Source: Pseudomonadota bacterium (GTDB lineage Bacteria > Myxococcota_A > UBA796 > UBA9615). Taken from it: DNA of 64,000 bases. How positions within the stretch are numbered: the first letter of the stretch is position 1; each line of letters begins with the position of its first letter. The notes below the pieces were generated by a model. It searched no databases and had not been told where the DNA came from. It was given only the letters and a program-made list of their open reading frames with translations. Shown in pieces: positions 11,312 to 20,507 of this stretch. The stretch is taken from positions 1 to 64,000 of the forward strand of contig JAAESI010000072.1 in NCBI GenBank assembly GCA_024229515.1. The letters run 5' to 3'. The translations under genes and the position numbers were made by a program.

Positions 11312-12634
11312 ATGATTCGAGACCGGCTCAAGAGGCTCGCCCATGAAGCGCTCGGACGGGCGTTCGACGAGCGTGACGCATCGCGAATCCGGGTCTACAC
11401 CGCGCCCTGGATCATCGACGGCGACGGCGTCGCGATCCCCGACGGGGCGGTCGTGTTCGACGCCGACGGCTACGTGCTCGCCAGCGGTGCGGCGTCCGAC
11501 ATCCTGGTCGACTTCCGCTGGGCCCAGCGCGCCGAGCTCGGCGGCATCCTGCTCCCCGGCCTCGTCAACGCGCACGCTCAACTGGAGCTCGGCGCCGTCG
11601 ACGAGGCGCTTCCGGGCGGACTCGGGCTTCGCCGCAAGCTGCGCGCGCTGCGCGAGATCCGACGTGCCACCGACGAGCTCGACCCCACTTCACGAGAGGC
11701 CGCGATCCGGCTCGCCGTCCGCCAGTCCGTGGCCGCCGGCAACGCGATCGTGGGCGACCGCACCGACAGCCTCCGGGCCGTTCCCGCCATGGCCCGCGAG
11801 GGGCTCTACGGCTGCGTTTTCCACGAGATTCGCGAGTTCTCGGCCCGCCGCGCCGCCAAGGCGATCGCCGCCGCCGCGGTCGATCGCGCCCGCATCGTGC
11901 CGTGGCCTGAGGGCATCCGGTACCGGCTCGCGCCGCACTCGCTGTACTCCACCGCCGACGGCGTCATGAAGGACCTGTTCAGCCGCGCGCTGGAAGCCGG
12001 CGCGGTCACCGCCGTGCGGCTCGCCGAGGCCGAAGAGGAGATGGACTTCCTCAGCGCCGAAGGCGCGGGCAAGGCCCTCATCGAAGCCGCCTCCACGTTC
12101 CTGGAGGAGTTCGTGCCCCCGGGAACCGACCCGCTGAGCTACCTCGAGGAGCTGGGCGGCCTGAACGAGCGGGTGATGCTCGTGCACATGAACACGGCGA
12201 CGCGCTCGATGGTGCGGAAGGCCAGCGCCGCCGGCTCGCCCCTGGTGCTGACGCCCCGCTCGGCGCTGCACGACTCCGGCAAGCTCCCGCCGCTGGTCTC
12301 CTTCCTGGAGGAAGGCTGCCGCATCGCCCTGGGCACCGACTCCCCCGCGAGCGCACCCGACGGATCGGTGCTGCGCGAAGCGGCCGAGCTGCACTCCGCC
12401 TTCCCCGAGGTGCCCGCGATGGTGCTGCTGAAGGCGGCGATGCAGGGGGGCGCGGACGCGCTCGGCATCGACTCGGTGGGCAGCTTCGAACCCGGCTCCG
12501 CCCCGGGCCTGCTGCACGTCGACACCGACGGCTTCGTGCCCAACGACCCCTGCGGCTGGCTGCTGCGCGCGGGCACGCCCGACCTGAACTGGCTGATGCG
12601 CCCGGCGCCCCCCGGCGAGGTCCGCGCCGCCTAG
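11312..12634 (+). CDS. Amidohydrolase family protein (cytosine/aminofutalosine deaminase-like)
   Basis: A 440-residue TIM-barrel amidohydrolase. The metal site is visible in the first-strand motif NAHAQLEL (His88), the later His motifs APHSLYS and LVHMN, and the catalytic Asp region LGTDSPASAPDGSVLREA. The usual HxH is HAQ here, so the second His of the binuclear-type motif is Gln90. The overall pattern fits the chlorohydrolase/deaminase group (COG0402-like); the substrate is not assignable. The ATG at 11312 follows a purine-rich GGGAGGGGG. The stop overlaps the convergent thioesterase gene. Confidence 0.8.
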   Translation: MIRDRLKRLAHEALGRAFDERDASRIRVYTAPWIIDGDGVAIPDGAVVFDADGYVLASGAASDILVDFRWAQRAELGGILLPGLVNAHAQLELGAVDEALPGGLGLRRKLRALREIRRATDELDPTSREAAIRLAVRQSVAAGNAIVGDRTDSLRAVPAMAREGLYGCVFHEIREFSARRAAKAIAAAAVDRARIVPWPEGIRYRLAPHSLYSTADGVMKDLFSRALEAGAVTAVRLAEAEEEMDFLSAEGAGKALIEAASTFLEEFVPPGTDPLSYLEELGGLNERVMLVHMNTATRSMVRKASAAGSPLVLTPRSALHDSGKLPPLVSFLEEGCRIALGTDSPASAPDGSVLREAAELHSAFPEVPAMVLLKAAMQGGADALGIDSVGSFEPGSAPGLLHVDTDGFVPNDPCGWLLRAGTPDLNWLMRPAPPGEVRAA

Positions 12635-13059
12635 AGAAACTGGTTGATGTCGAAGGACTCGAGCACCTCGGGCGGCATCCGCTTGGGGCGCCCCGTATTG
12701 CGATCGACGTAGGCCCAGACGTTCATCCCCTTGGCGATGACGGTGCCGTCGTGTGCGACCACCTCGTGCTTGCGGTGGGCGGTCGCCGCCTTCATGAACG
12801 ACGGCCACGTGCGCAGGATCAGTTCGTCGCCGAGCCGCGCGCTGCGGTGGTAGTCGATCTCGTGCCGGCGCACGACGAACATCGACTCCAACTCGGCGTA
12901 CCGAAACCGGTCGAACCCCAGCGCCGTGGAGTGCGCGATCGCCGCCCGCATCATCCAGTCGATGATGGTCACGTTGTAGGCGATCCCCTGCTCGTCGATG
13001 TCGTCGGCAATGACGGTCATCGGGAGCTCGAAGGCGTTGGCTGCGGACGTCCACTTCAT
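12631..13059 (-). CDS. Hotdog-fold acyl-CoA thioesterase (4HBT/YbgC-like)
   Basis: A 142-residue single hotdog domain. The N-terminal DDIDEQGIAYNVTIIDWM corresponds to the D-x-D-x-x-G-x-x-x-N-x-x-Y active-site region of 4-hydroxybenzoyl-CoA/YbgC-type thioesterases, with a central RRHEIDYHRSARLGDEL strand. The length is normal for the family. It probably hydrolyses an acyl-CoA; the acyl group is unknown. It is convergent with the amidohydrolase. Confidence 0.82.
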   Translation of the reverse strand: MKWTSAANAFELPMTVIADDIDEQGIAYNVTIIDWMMRAAIAHSTALGFDRFRYAELESMFVVRRHEIDYHRSARLGDELILRTWPSFMKAATAHRKHEVVAHDGTVIAKGMNVWAYVDRNTGRPKRMPPEVLESFDINQFL

Positions 13060-13146
13060 CGCGCCGCACCTTTAGCAAAAAGGGCCTTGCCTCGCCGCGC
13101 CAACGGATCAACGATATGAACAGTTGTTCAGTATGAGGTGCGGATC

Positions 13147-14232
13147 ATGGAGCGAGTTACGAGCGAGCCGATTCAGGGGCGTGGTGCCGTGGGGAACCCC
13201 ACGGGTCGGTACGAGGCGGAGCAGGTGCTCCCGTTCGACGACGAGTGGGGGACGATCGAGGAGCCGCCCCCGCGCGTGACCACCTGCGTGCAGGCGGAGG
13301 TGACCAGGACGATCCTGTCGAGCAACCGCTCGCCGGACCTATCCTTCGACCTGTCGCTGAACCCCTACAAGGGCTGCGAGCACGGCTGCATCTACTGCTA
13401 CGCGCGTCCGTCGCACGCCTGGCTGGGGCTGTCCCCGGGGCTCGACTTCGAGACGAAGATCACCTGCAAGCCGGACGCGGCGAAGCTGCTTCGCAAGGAG
13501 TTCCGGCGACGCGCCTACCGGCCCCAGGTCATTGCGCTGGGGGCCAACACGGACCCGTATCAGCCGGTGGAGGAGGACCTCCGCATCAGCCGGTCGGTGC
13601 TGGAGGTGATGGCCGAGCACCGACACCCCGTCGCCATCATCACCAAGTCCGCGCGCATCAGGCGGGACCTCGATCTCCTCGTTGAGCTCGCCCGTCGGGA
13701 TCTGGTGCAGGTGATGGTGTCGGTGACGACGCTGATCCCGCAGTTGGCCCGCCGGATGGAGCCCCGCGCCTCCGCCCCCGCCCGCCGCCTCGCCGTGATC
13801 AAAGCACTGACCGACGCCGGCGTTCCGGTCGGCGTGATGGTCGCGCCTGTCATCCCCGCGCTCACCGATCCCGAGCTGGAGCAGATCCTGGAAGCCTGCC
13901 GTGACGCCGGCGCGACCTCCGCCGGCTACATCCACGTGCGCCTCCCGATGGAGGTCGCGGCGCTGTTCGAGGGCTGGCTCAAGGAGCACTACCCGGACCG
14001 CGCCGTGCGCGTGATGGACCGGATCCGGGACTCCCACGGAGGCGACGTCTATCGATCCGAGTTCGGCGTGCGGATGCGCGGCACGGGCGTGTTCGCCAAG
14101 CTCCTGGTCCATCGCTTCCGCAACGCCACGCGTCGGTTGGAGCTCAACGTGGGCAGCCACAGCCTGTCGACGGAGCACTTCCGCCTCCCCCCGAAGGACG
14201 AGCGGCAGCTGCGGCTGTTCGAGGTCGCCTAG
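13147..14232 (+). CDS. Radical SAM protein of the SPL (spore photoproduct lyase-like, PA0069-type) family
   Basis: The [4Fe-4S]/SAM motif is CEHGCIYC (Cys77, Cys81, Cys84), followed by YARPSHAWLGL. This spacing and the flanking NPYKGC are typical of the SPL-like proteins common in non-sporulating bacteria, often annotated as Rv2578c/PA0069-family. The length (about 361) is normal. The ATG at 13147 is preferred to the GTG at 13138 because GAGGTG is correctly spaced upstream of it. Its role is unknown; photolesion repair has been proposed for distant relatives. The tail overlaps the convergent rhomboid gene by 4 bases. Confidence 0.85.
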   Translation: MERVTSEPIQGRGAVGNPTGRYEAEQVLPFDDEWGTIEEPPPRVTTCVQAEVTRTILSSNRSPDLSFDLSLNPYKGCEHGCIYCYARPSHAWLGLSPGLDFETKITCKPDAAKLLRKEFRRRAYRPQVIALGANTDPYQPVEEDLRISRSVLEVMAEHRHPVAIITKSARIRRDLDLLVELARRDLVQVMVSVTTLIPQLARRMEPRASAPARRLAVIKALTDAGVPVGVMVAPVIPALTDPELEQILEACRDAGATSAGYIHVRLPMEVAALFEGWLKEHYPDRAVRVMDRIRDSHGGDVYRSEFGVRMRGTGVFAKLLVHRFRNATRRLELNVGSHSLSTEHFRLPPKDERQLRLFEVA

Positions 14233-15317
14233 TCGACGGCCCGCCAGCGCCACCCGAGCAACGCTCCGACCGCGGCGCCGCCGAGGTGGGCCCCGAACGC
14301 GACGCCGCTGGCGCCAACGCCCGACCAGTTGGCGATGAACAGACCCAGGATCTGGGTGCCGAGCCAAAAGACGAGGAACGCCCACGCGGGGGCGCGCACC
14401 ACCTGGAAGAAGATGAGGAGCCCCACCCGAGCTCGGGGGAACCGGACGATGTAGGCGACGAGCAGCCCCGACACCCCACCGCTGGCGCCGATCACCGGGA
14501 TGGTCGCGCCCATGTTCAGTGCGACGTGCACCAGCCCGCCGACGAGCGTCGCGCCGACCAGCAGCCCCAGGTACCTCCCCCAGCCCAGCACCTCCTCCAG
14601 GTTGTCGCCGAACGCGAGCCAGAAGTAGAGGTTCGCCAGCAGGTGGGCGACGCCCACGTGAAGGAAGAAGCTCGTCAGGAAGGTGACGCCGCCCATGCGG
14701 AACGGCTCCGCGGGGAGCAGCCCCCAGGCGTTCGCGGTCTCCTGGATCGATCCGAACGTCGCGACATAGACGACCACCGTGATCGCGGCCAGCGACCAGG
14801 TCAGCACCGGCACGCGCGAGACGCGGTGGGTGCCCATCTCCACGGGGAGCCCGAACACGAGCGGGATCCACGCCAGCGGGGAGTGGGCATCGGGCCCCAT
14901 CTGCTCCTCGGCCCGCTTCTTGACCGCTTCGACCTTGACCATCGCGAGGGCCCGTCGCGCCTCCAGCGGCAGCTCCTTGGGATCCTCGACCGCCTCCCCG
15001 GGGGTCGCTTCGAACTCGCCCGGGTCGAAGAAGACGAAGTGGCAGCGCACGCAGATGTCGACCTCGAGGTGGTCGGTGCCCTCCCCGGTTCCGACGACGT
15101 GCATGGCGTGGTCGCAAGACGGACAGGAGCGGCCCGCCGCCTCCGGAGCGGCCCGCGCGGTCACCCAAATCTCGGACACGGCAGCCTTGCTCCGGAGCTT
15201 CCGAAGGAGGGCCACGGTCATGGCCCGACCGCCGCAGGACTCGCACTCCCACATCCCGCCCTGCGGTGTCTGCCGCCGGACCATGGGGATGCCCGGCTCA
15301 GCGGCGCAGTGGAACAT
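14229..15317 (-). CDS. Rhomboid-family intramembrane serine protease with N-terminal Cys-pair domain
   Basis: The 362-residue membrane protein has the rhomboid catalytic motif GASGGVSGL (Ser279), a catalytic His in FGAHLGG (His344), and the HxxxN element HLLAN (His225, Asn229). About seven hydrophobic segments lie between residues 170 and 355. The first 100 residues are soluble, with Cys4, Cys25/28, Cys65/68 and Cys89/92, suggesting two zinc-ribbon-like modules. The ATG directly abuts the stop of the upstream TIG/C-terminal-anchor gene (TAGATG), so the two are probably co-translated. That makes the neighbour a candidate substrate, though this is inference. Confidence 0.88.
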   Translation of the reverse strand: MFHCAAEPGIPMVRRQTPQGGMWECESCGGRAMTVALLRKLRSKAAVSEIWVTARAAPEAAGRSCPSCDHAMHVVGTGEGTDHLEVDICVRCHFVFFDPGEFEATPGEAVEDPKELPLEARRALAMVKVEAVKKRAEEQMGPDAHSPLAWIPLVFGLPVEMGTHRVSRVPVLTWSLAAITVVVYVATFGSIQETANAWGLLPAEPFRMGGVTFLTSFFLHVGVAHLLANLYFWLAFGDNLEEVLGWGRYLGLLVGATLVGGLVHVALNMGATIPVIGASGGVSGLLVAYIVRFPRARVGLLIFFQVVRAPAWAFLVFWLGTQILGLFIANWSGVGASGVAFGAHLGGAAVGALLGWRWRAVD

Positions 15318-16478
15318 CTAGGCGCGTCGGCGGCGGAGGGCGAGGGCCGGGAGGAGGAGCAAGGTCAGGAAGCCTGCGGACGAGCCCGCGCCGAGCGCGC
15401 TGCAGTTGCCGCAGCCGGCCCCCGCGGTGTTCACGGTGAACGCGCCCGGGAGCGTGGATTGCCGACCGTCGGCGAGGCTGACGAGCAGGTCGTAGGGGAG
15501 GTCGGAGGCGACGATCGCCTGGGGCGTCTCAGCATCGAGCCGCTGGTCGCTGACGAACGTGACGCTGCTGACCTGCAGCCCGCCGATGAACACCTGCGCG
15601 GTGTCGTCGAAGCCGGTGCCGGTGATGACCACGTCGGTCTGCGTGCCTTCCTCCATCGACGGCGGGGTGATGCCGAGCACCACGAGGTCCACGGCCGCGT
15701 CGTCGTCATCGGTCGCGTCGTCGTCGTCGCTGGCGTCGTCGTCGTCGGAGGCGTCGTCGTCGTCGGCAGCGTCATCGTCGTCGCCGATGTCCTCGAACCA
15801 GTCGATCGGCTGCTGGCTGGCGCGGATAACCCAGTCGAAGTCGAGCGTGGTGGATCCGAGGCTCTCGAGCGTGACCCACTCGTACGTGTCGCCGATGGCA
15901 CCGCACTCGGTGGAGTCCGGGGTCAGCTTCAGGATCCAATTGGTGCCGGCGGTGTTCTCGCCGTCGTAGTCGTAGCCCGGACCGTGGCCGTCACCCGGCT
16001 CCATGAGGGGGATGCAGCCCAGGTCGGGGTCGTAGTTGTAGTGGAACCCGATGGTGAACTTCTCGCCCGCGAGCACATCCGGGGCGAGCACGCCTGACTG
16101 GCCGACGTCGACCTCGATGATCTGCGGAGAGTTGATGTTGACCGGCAGGAACTGCCCGATGGCGGGGTCGCCGTTGGGGGCTTCGAAGTGCACCCCCGGC
16201 TCGTCCCCCACGTACAGGTGGAAGTCGAAGATCGTCTCGGTGAAGCCGATGGTGCCGTAATAGAAGTAGATGTAGCGGATGGCCATGTCTTCGGGCGCCG
16301 TCAGGGTCGCGGCGAAGCCCTCGTAGGTGCAGAAGCAGGAGCAGGTGCCCGGCGCCGAGTTGCCCTTGATGACCTCGCGGAAGTCGATCGAGTCGTTGAT
16401 CGCGAGCTGCGCGTGGGCGGCGACGGGGATCAGCGAGAGAGATGCAACGAGGACAATTCGGGCGAACAGGTTGTGCAT
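15318..16478 (-). CDS. Exported TIG-domain protein with MYXO-CTERM-like anchor
   Basis: 386 residues. A signal peptide ends in AAHAQ, and a Cys-containing N-terminal domain (GTCSCFCTYEG) comes next. An Asp-rich linker of DDDDA/S units follows, then an IPT/TIG-like Ig domain (LGITPPSMEEGTQTDVVITG). The C-terminus has a GCGNCSALG motif, a hydrophobic run and RRRRA. That Cys/hydrophobic/Arg arrangement is the MYXO-CTERM type of sorting tail, so surface anchoring after processing is likely. Start at 16478: a TAAGAT box lies 7 bases upstream and the signal peptide begins here. It is followed with zero spacing by the rhomboid gene. Confidence 0.82.
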   Translation of the reverse strand: MHNLFARIVLVASLSLIPVAAHAQLAINDSIDFREVIKGNSAPGTCSCFCTYEGFAATLTAPEDMAIRYIYFYYGTIGFTETIFDFHLYVGDEPGVHFEAPNGDPAIGQFLPVNINSPQIIEVDVGQSGVLAPDVLAGEKFTIGFHYNYDPDLGCIPLMEPGDGHGPGYDYDGENTAGTNWILKLTPDSTECGAIGDTYEWVTLESLGSTTLDFDWVIRASQQPIDWFEDIGDDDDAADDDDASDDDDASDDDDATDDDDAAVDLVVLGITPPSMEEGTQTDVVITGTGFDDTAQVFIGGLQVSSVTFVSDQRLDAETPQAIVASDLPYDLLVSLADGRQSTLPGAFTVNTAGAGCGNCSALGAGSSAGFLTLLLLPALALRRRRA

Positions 16479-16485
16479 GACCGCG

Positions 16486-16507
16486 ATCTTACCCCCGCGG
16501 GTACACT
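16486..16507. promoter_or_regulatory. Compact divergent promoter pair
   Basis: TAAGAT on the minus strand (16486-16491, 7 bases before the start at 16478) and TACACT on the plus strand (16502-16507, 10 bases before the start at 16518). Both promoters fit within 39 bases, which leaves essentially no leader for either transcript. Confidence 0.5.
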
Positions 16508-16517
16508 TTCCTGAATC

Positions 16518-18176
16518 ATGAGACGCCTCGCCTGCCTCCTGCTCTGCCTGCCGCTCCTCGGCTGCCCCCCCGACGACGACGACGACACCGGATTCGGCTC
16601 CCCGGCCGACGACGATGACGCTGCCGACGACGATGACGCCTCCGACGACGATGATTCCTCGTCCGACGACGACGATTCTTCGTCCGACGACGACGACGCC
16701 ACCGACGATGACGACGTCGTGGCCGAGTGCGAGGAGGACGGGCACGAGCCCAACGAAGCGCAGGGCAGCGCCGTCACGATCACCGACGATCAGTTCAACC
16801 TGACCGTCTGCCCCGACGACGAGGACTGGTTCGTGCTGTCGCTGGTCTCCGGCGACCAGATCGAGGTCGCGGCGGACTTCGACTCCGACGAGGGCCACGT
16901 CGACCTCGCGCTGATCGACGGCGCCGGCAGCGTGGTCGACAACGCCACCGAGGAAGACCCGACCACCCGCTGGTCCGCGAGCAACGACAGCGAGATCTTC
17001 ATCCGGGCCCGCCTGGGCGGCGACTCCGGCACGGTCCCCGGGGTCGAGTACGAGCTCGACATCACCCTGCTCGCGGCCACCTGCCCGACCGACATCTACG
17101 AGCCCAACGACACCACCCTGAGCGCTACCCCCATCAACGCGGGCAACCTCGACGGCCTCGGCGCCTGCCTGGACACCGACGACTGGTACTCGATCACCGT
17201 CGAGCAATACGGAGCGATCCAGATCGACGCCTGGGCGGACGAGGCCGAAGGCGACATCGACGTCACCCTCTGGGGTCCCAGCGACGCCCTCATCGCCGAG
17301 TCCATCAACGAAGCCGGGACCGAAACGATCTACTGGTCCGCCGACGCGACCAACGTCTACCTCATCCAGGTGGACCTGGTGGAGGACCTCGGCGACGACC
17401 CCGGCGCGGTGTACGACCTGCTCCTGACCGTCTGGGAACCGGCCTGCCCGGTCGACTCGTTCGAGCCCAACGACGCCGCCGGCTCGGCCCCGCTGGTCGC
17501 GGGCAGCTACCCCGGACTGAGTGCGTGCGACACCGACGAGGACTGGTTCGAGTTCGACCTCGCCAACAGCGATCTGCTCGAGGTCGACGTCACGTTCGCG
17601 AACGACGAAGGCGACATCGACCTGTTCCTGTACAACCCCGGCGGCACGCTGGTGGCCTCATCCGAGTCGACGGACGATGACGAGGCGATGTCGTACGAGG
17701 CGGAGGCGACCAGTCCGTACCACCTCAAGGTGCAGCTCACGACCGACGACGGTCCCGCCCCTGGCAGCGCCTACGACATGGAGGTCGCCATCACGGCCGC
17801 CCCGACCGTCTGCACCGTGGACTCCCTGGAGCCCAACGACGCCTTCGGCTCGGGGGCCAGCCTGACCGCCGGGGACTACACCCAACTGCAGGCCTGCGCC
17901 GACGACGAGGACTGGTTCTTGATCGACCTGTTGGCGGGCCAGACGCTGGACGTGGACGTCACGTTCGTCACCGTCGAGGGCAACGTCGACCTGGCGGTCT
18001 ACGACTCGGGCATGTCGCTGCTGGACGAGCAACTCAGCACCACCGACGACGAGACCTCGTCGGTTACGGTCGGCTCCGACGACACCATCTGGGTGCAGGT
18101 GGTGCTCGAGTCCGATGGCGGCACCGAGCTGGGCAACGAGTACGACCTCACCCTGACGGTGACCGATCCCTCCTAG
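16518..18176 (+). CDS. Lipoprotein with Asp-rich stalk and four PPC domains
   Basis: 552 residues. Signal MRRLACLLLCLPLLGC ends in a lipobox (LLGC) and is followed by a ~45-residue Asp/Ser/Ala stalk. Four tandem ~115-residue pre-peptidase C-terminal (PPC) domains follow, each beginning C-x-x-D-x-x-E-P-N-D and carrying a D-W-F/Y-x-x-x-L motif. PPC domains are beta-sandwiches usually attached to secreted proteases; no protease domain is present here. This is probably a surface-displayed binding or structural lipoprotein. Its stop overlaps the convergent gene by 4 bases. Confidence 0.88.
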   Translation: MRRLACLLLCLPLLGCPPDDDDDTGFGSPADDDDAADDDDASDDDDSSSDDDDSSSDDDDATDDDDVVAECEEDGHEPNEAQGSAVTITDDQFNLTVCPDDEDWFVLSLVSGDQIEVAADFDSDEGHVDLALIDGAGSVVDNATEEDPTTRWSASNDSEIFIRARLGGDSGTVPGVEYELDITLLAATCPTDIYEPNDTTLSATPINAGNLDGLGACLDTDDWYSITVEQYGAIQIDAWADEAEGDIDVTLWGPSDALIAESINEAGTETIYWSADATNVYLIQVDLVEDLGDDPGAVYDLLLTVWEPACPVDSFEPNDAAGSAPLVAGSYPGLSACDTDEDWFEFDLANSDLLEVDVTFANDEGDIDLFLYNPGGTLVASSESTDDDEAMSYEAEATSPYHLKVQLTTDDGPAPGSAYDMEVAITAAPTVCTVDSLEPNDAFGSGASLTAGDYTQLQACADDEDWFLIDLLAGQTLDVDVTFVTVEGNVDLAVYDSGMSLLDEQLSTTDDETSSVTVGSDDTIWVQVVLESDGGTELGNEYDLTLTVTDPS

Positions 18177-19060
18177 AGGTCGCTGAGGTCCTCGTCGTAG
18201 ACGCGGTGGCGGCGGGCGGACGACACGGGCAGCGCGGACTGCTTCGGGCGCTTGCCGAAGACCAGCGCGATCTCGCCCTGCACGTCCCAGGAGAGCTCGT
18301 CGAGGTACTCGGCGCGACCGATCGCGCCGGTGACCTGGAACTTCACCGGCCAGTGGCGGGGGCTCGCCACCCCCAGCTCGGCCATCGGCACGGGGCGCAC
18401 CAGCAGCAGGGTGTCGTGGAAGCCGGTGCGGAGGCCGACCTGGATCGCCGGGTAGTCGCCCCCGAGGAAGCTGACGCCGTTGGTGATGTGGAAGTCGTTG
18501 GGGGTGAAGCCGAGGAACTGGCCCTTGCCCCAGTACGCGACCAGGCCGAGCCGTCCGACCTCGATCTCGTAGTCGAGCGCGGGCAGCAGCGCGTGCTCGG
18601 GAGCGACCCCCGCGGCCCAGGAGAAGCCGACTCCGCCGACGAAGTTCAGGTACGGCGTGTGGATGCCCGCGCGGGGAATCAGGTGGATGCGCCAGTCAGC
18701 CACGAAGGCCCGGCTCGTGTCCGAGACGTAGGTGAAGGACTCGCCCGTGTCGGGATCCTCTTCGGTCGTGTGCGTAATCGTCGCGGTCGAGGTGCCGGCC
18801 ACGGTGAGGCCCGCCTGGGCGCCGAGGCTGTAGCTCCCCTCCGCCATGTCGACCTGCACGTGGCCGCCGTAGTGCTGCGACGTGCTGCGACGGGTCGTCT
18901 GGGTGGTGCTGGCGCAAGCGCCGATGGAGTAGCGGTAGCCGCTGGCGCCGTAGCCGCCGTTGCCGCCCACTTCGGTGGCGGAGATGCCGACCCCGCCGAA
19001 GCCGAGCAAGCACAAGGCGGTGAGCACGAAGCGAAGAGTGTGTCGTTGGGTCCGGGTCAT
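18173..19060 (-). CDS. Exported beta-rich protein, probable outer-membrane barrel
   Basis: 295 residues. A signal peptide (MTRTQRHTLRFVLTALCLLG...GISA) is followed by Gly/aromatic-rich alternating beta segments (for example LNFVGGVGFSW and GRLGLVAYWGKGQFLGF). The C-terminus ends in a basic, Asp-containing tail rather than an aromatic residue. I do not recognise the family. The start at 19060 has GAGGAG upstream. It lies 46 bases after the methylase gene on the same strand and may be co-transcribed with it. Confidence 0.65.
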   Translation of the reverse strand: MTRTQRHTLRFVLTALCLLGFGGVGISATEVGGNGGYGASGYRYSIGACASTTQTTRRSTSQHYGGHVQVDMAEGSYSLGAQAGLTVAGTSTATITHTTEEDPDTGESFTYVSDTSRAFVADWRIHLIPRAGIHTPYLNFVGGVGFSWAAGVAPEHALLPALDYEIEVGRLGLVAYWGKGQFLGFTPNDFHITNGVSFLGGDYPAIQVGLRTGFHDTLLLVRPVPMAELGVASPRHWPVKFQVTGAIGRAEYLDELSWDVQGEIALVFGKRPKQSALPVSSARRHRVYDEDLSDL

Positions 19061-19106
19061 GCCACCGCTCCTCGCAAGCCAGGATCCACCGGAACGGGCA
19101 AGAACG

Positions 19107-20507
19107 TCAGGGTCGGGTTCGGCCCTGCCCGACTCCGGCCAGCCGAAGGCGTCGTTGGCAGAGCGACTGCCACGCCGTCCGCGCTTCTTGCGTCTGATCG
19201 GGGCTGAGCCCGAGCAGGGCGCCGACGCAGCGATCCAACGGGGTGGGATCGACCGCAGCCTGGCCGGCGGGCAGCACGGGACCCGAACCGAGGGCTTCGA
19301 ATGCAGCCGCAAGCGGCGCCGGATCGATCCCTCGCAGGTCGGGCACGAACCAGCCTGACCGGGCGTCCTCCAGTCCGAGCCACAGCACGCCGTCGCCGAA
19401 GTTCACCCGCCCTGCGAGCTCCAGTCCGAGGTGGCACCACGCGCTGTTGAGCACGGCCGCGAGCGCGACGACGTCTACCCCCGCCCGCGGGCGCACGAGG
19501 TACAGCTGCTGATCCGCGTGCACCGGCCGATCCGCCAGCGGGTGGCGGTGGCGATCGTGGGTCCCCTTCACCAGGAACAGGCGGGCCGGCTCCTGGCGGC
19601 GGAGGGTCCACTCGTCGCGATCGTGCCGGTCGATCCAGCGGCGTGCCCCGGGGGGTGGCGTCCCCTCGCCCAGGAACACCCGGTCGGCGACCTCGTCGGC
19701 CGCAAAGCGCACCCCCCGCAGCTTCTTGGGGCCCTTGGCGAGCGGCCGCAGCCAGTCCTCCTCGATGCCCGCATCCGCCGGCGGATAGAAGAAGCGGTTG
19801 TCGTTGGTGGTCCAACCGCGCCGCAGTTCGGCGAGCTCTCCGAGGGGCACACACCGGCGACGCACGTCGAACCACAGGTCGGGGGCGCGGAGGTAGACGC
19901 ACCAGGGCTGGTCCCGCGGAAGCTCGTGCTGGGGCACCGTCCGCACGACGGTCGGAGGGCTGGGCAAGGGGTCCCGCACCTCGGCGAAGCGCACCGCCGA
20001 GGCCGCCCGATCCTCGGGGTCGTCGCACCGGCGGGCGACCAGGATCATCGTGTGGACCTTGGCCCCCGGGAACCAGCGCTCCGCGGCCGACTCGACGATC
20101 CACTCGACCGCACAGCGGTCCAGGAGCGCGGCTCGAATCGCGGCCCCGTACCCCACATCCAGCCAGGCGTTGCTCAGCACGAACGCCAGCCGGCCCCCAT
20201 CGCGCAGGCACTCGATCGCCTGCTCGACGAAGCCGACGTAGAGGTCCCGCTTCTGCCCCCGGCTGCGCACGTAGGGCGGGTTCCCGACGACCAGGTCGAA
20301 GCTGCCGTCGCCGGCGACTTCCAGGAAGCTGCAGGGCTGCAGATCGGCACCGGGGAGCTGGGCCCGAGCCGCCTCCAGCGCCGCCGGATCGGTGTCGAAG
20401 CCGGCCAACGTCGCCCCGGGAGCCCGCTCCTTCACCCCCAGCAGGAACCGCCCCGTGCCGCACGCGGGATCGAGCACCCGCCCCGCCGGAGGGGCCAGGT
20501 CGAGCAC
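19107..20507 (-). CDS. N6-adenine DNA methyltransferase (Eco57I/TaqI-like), 5'-truncated
   Basis: The visible motifs are SAM motif I VLDPACGTGRFLLG, the acidic residue FDTDPAA, and catalytic motif IV VVGNPPYVR. The long C-terminal half is consistent with a target-recognition domain. The only usable start is the GTG at 20507, but family-like sequence continues upstream in the same frame (DPLGHALE, then QRHGRGQYFTP, to about 20600). That upstream stretch has no start codon and meets the stop of the preceding membrane-protein gene. The gene therefore looks truncated at its 5' end, or begins at a non-standard codon. No restriction endonuclease is adjacent. Activity is uncertain because the FTP-containing N-terminal element may not be translated. 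Confidence 0.75.
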   Translation of the reverse strand: MLDLAPPAGRVLDPACGTGRFLLGVKERAPGATLAGFDTDPAALEAARAQLPGADLQPCSFLEVAGDGSFDLVVGNPPYVRSRGQKRDLYVGFVEQAIECLRDGGRLAFVLSNAWLDVGYGAAIRAALLDRCAVEWIVESAAERWFPGAKVHTMILVARRCDDPEDRAASAVRFAEVRDPLPSPPTVVRTVPQHELPRDQPWCVYLRAPDLWFDVRRRCVPLGELAELRRGWTTNDNRFFYPPADAGIEEDWLRPLAKGPKKLRGVRFAADEVADRVFLGEGTPPPGARRWIDRHDRDEWTLRRQEPARLFLVKGTHDRHRHPLADRPVHADQQLYLVRPRAGVDVVALAAVLNSAWCHLGLELAGRVNFGDGVLWLGLEDARSGWFVPDLRGIDPAPLAAAFEALGSGPVLPAGQAAVDPTPLDRCVGALLGLSPDQTQEARTAWQSLCQRRLRLAGVGQGRTRP

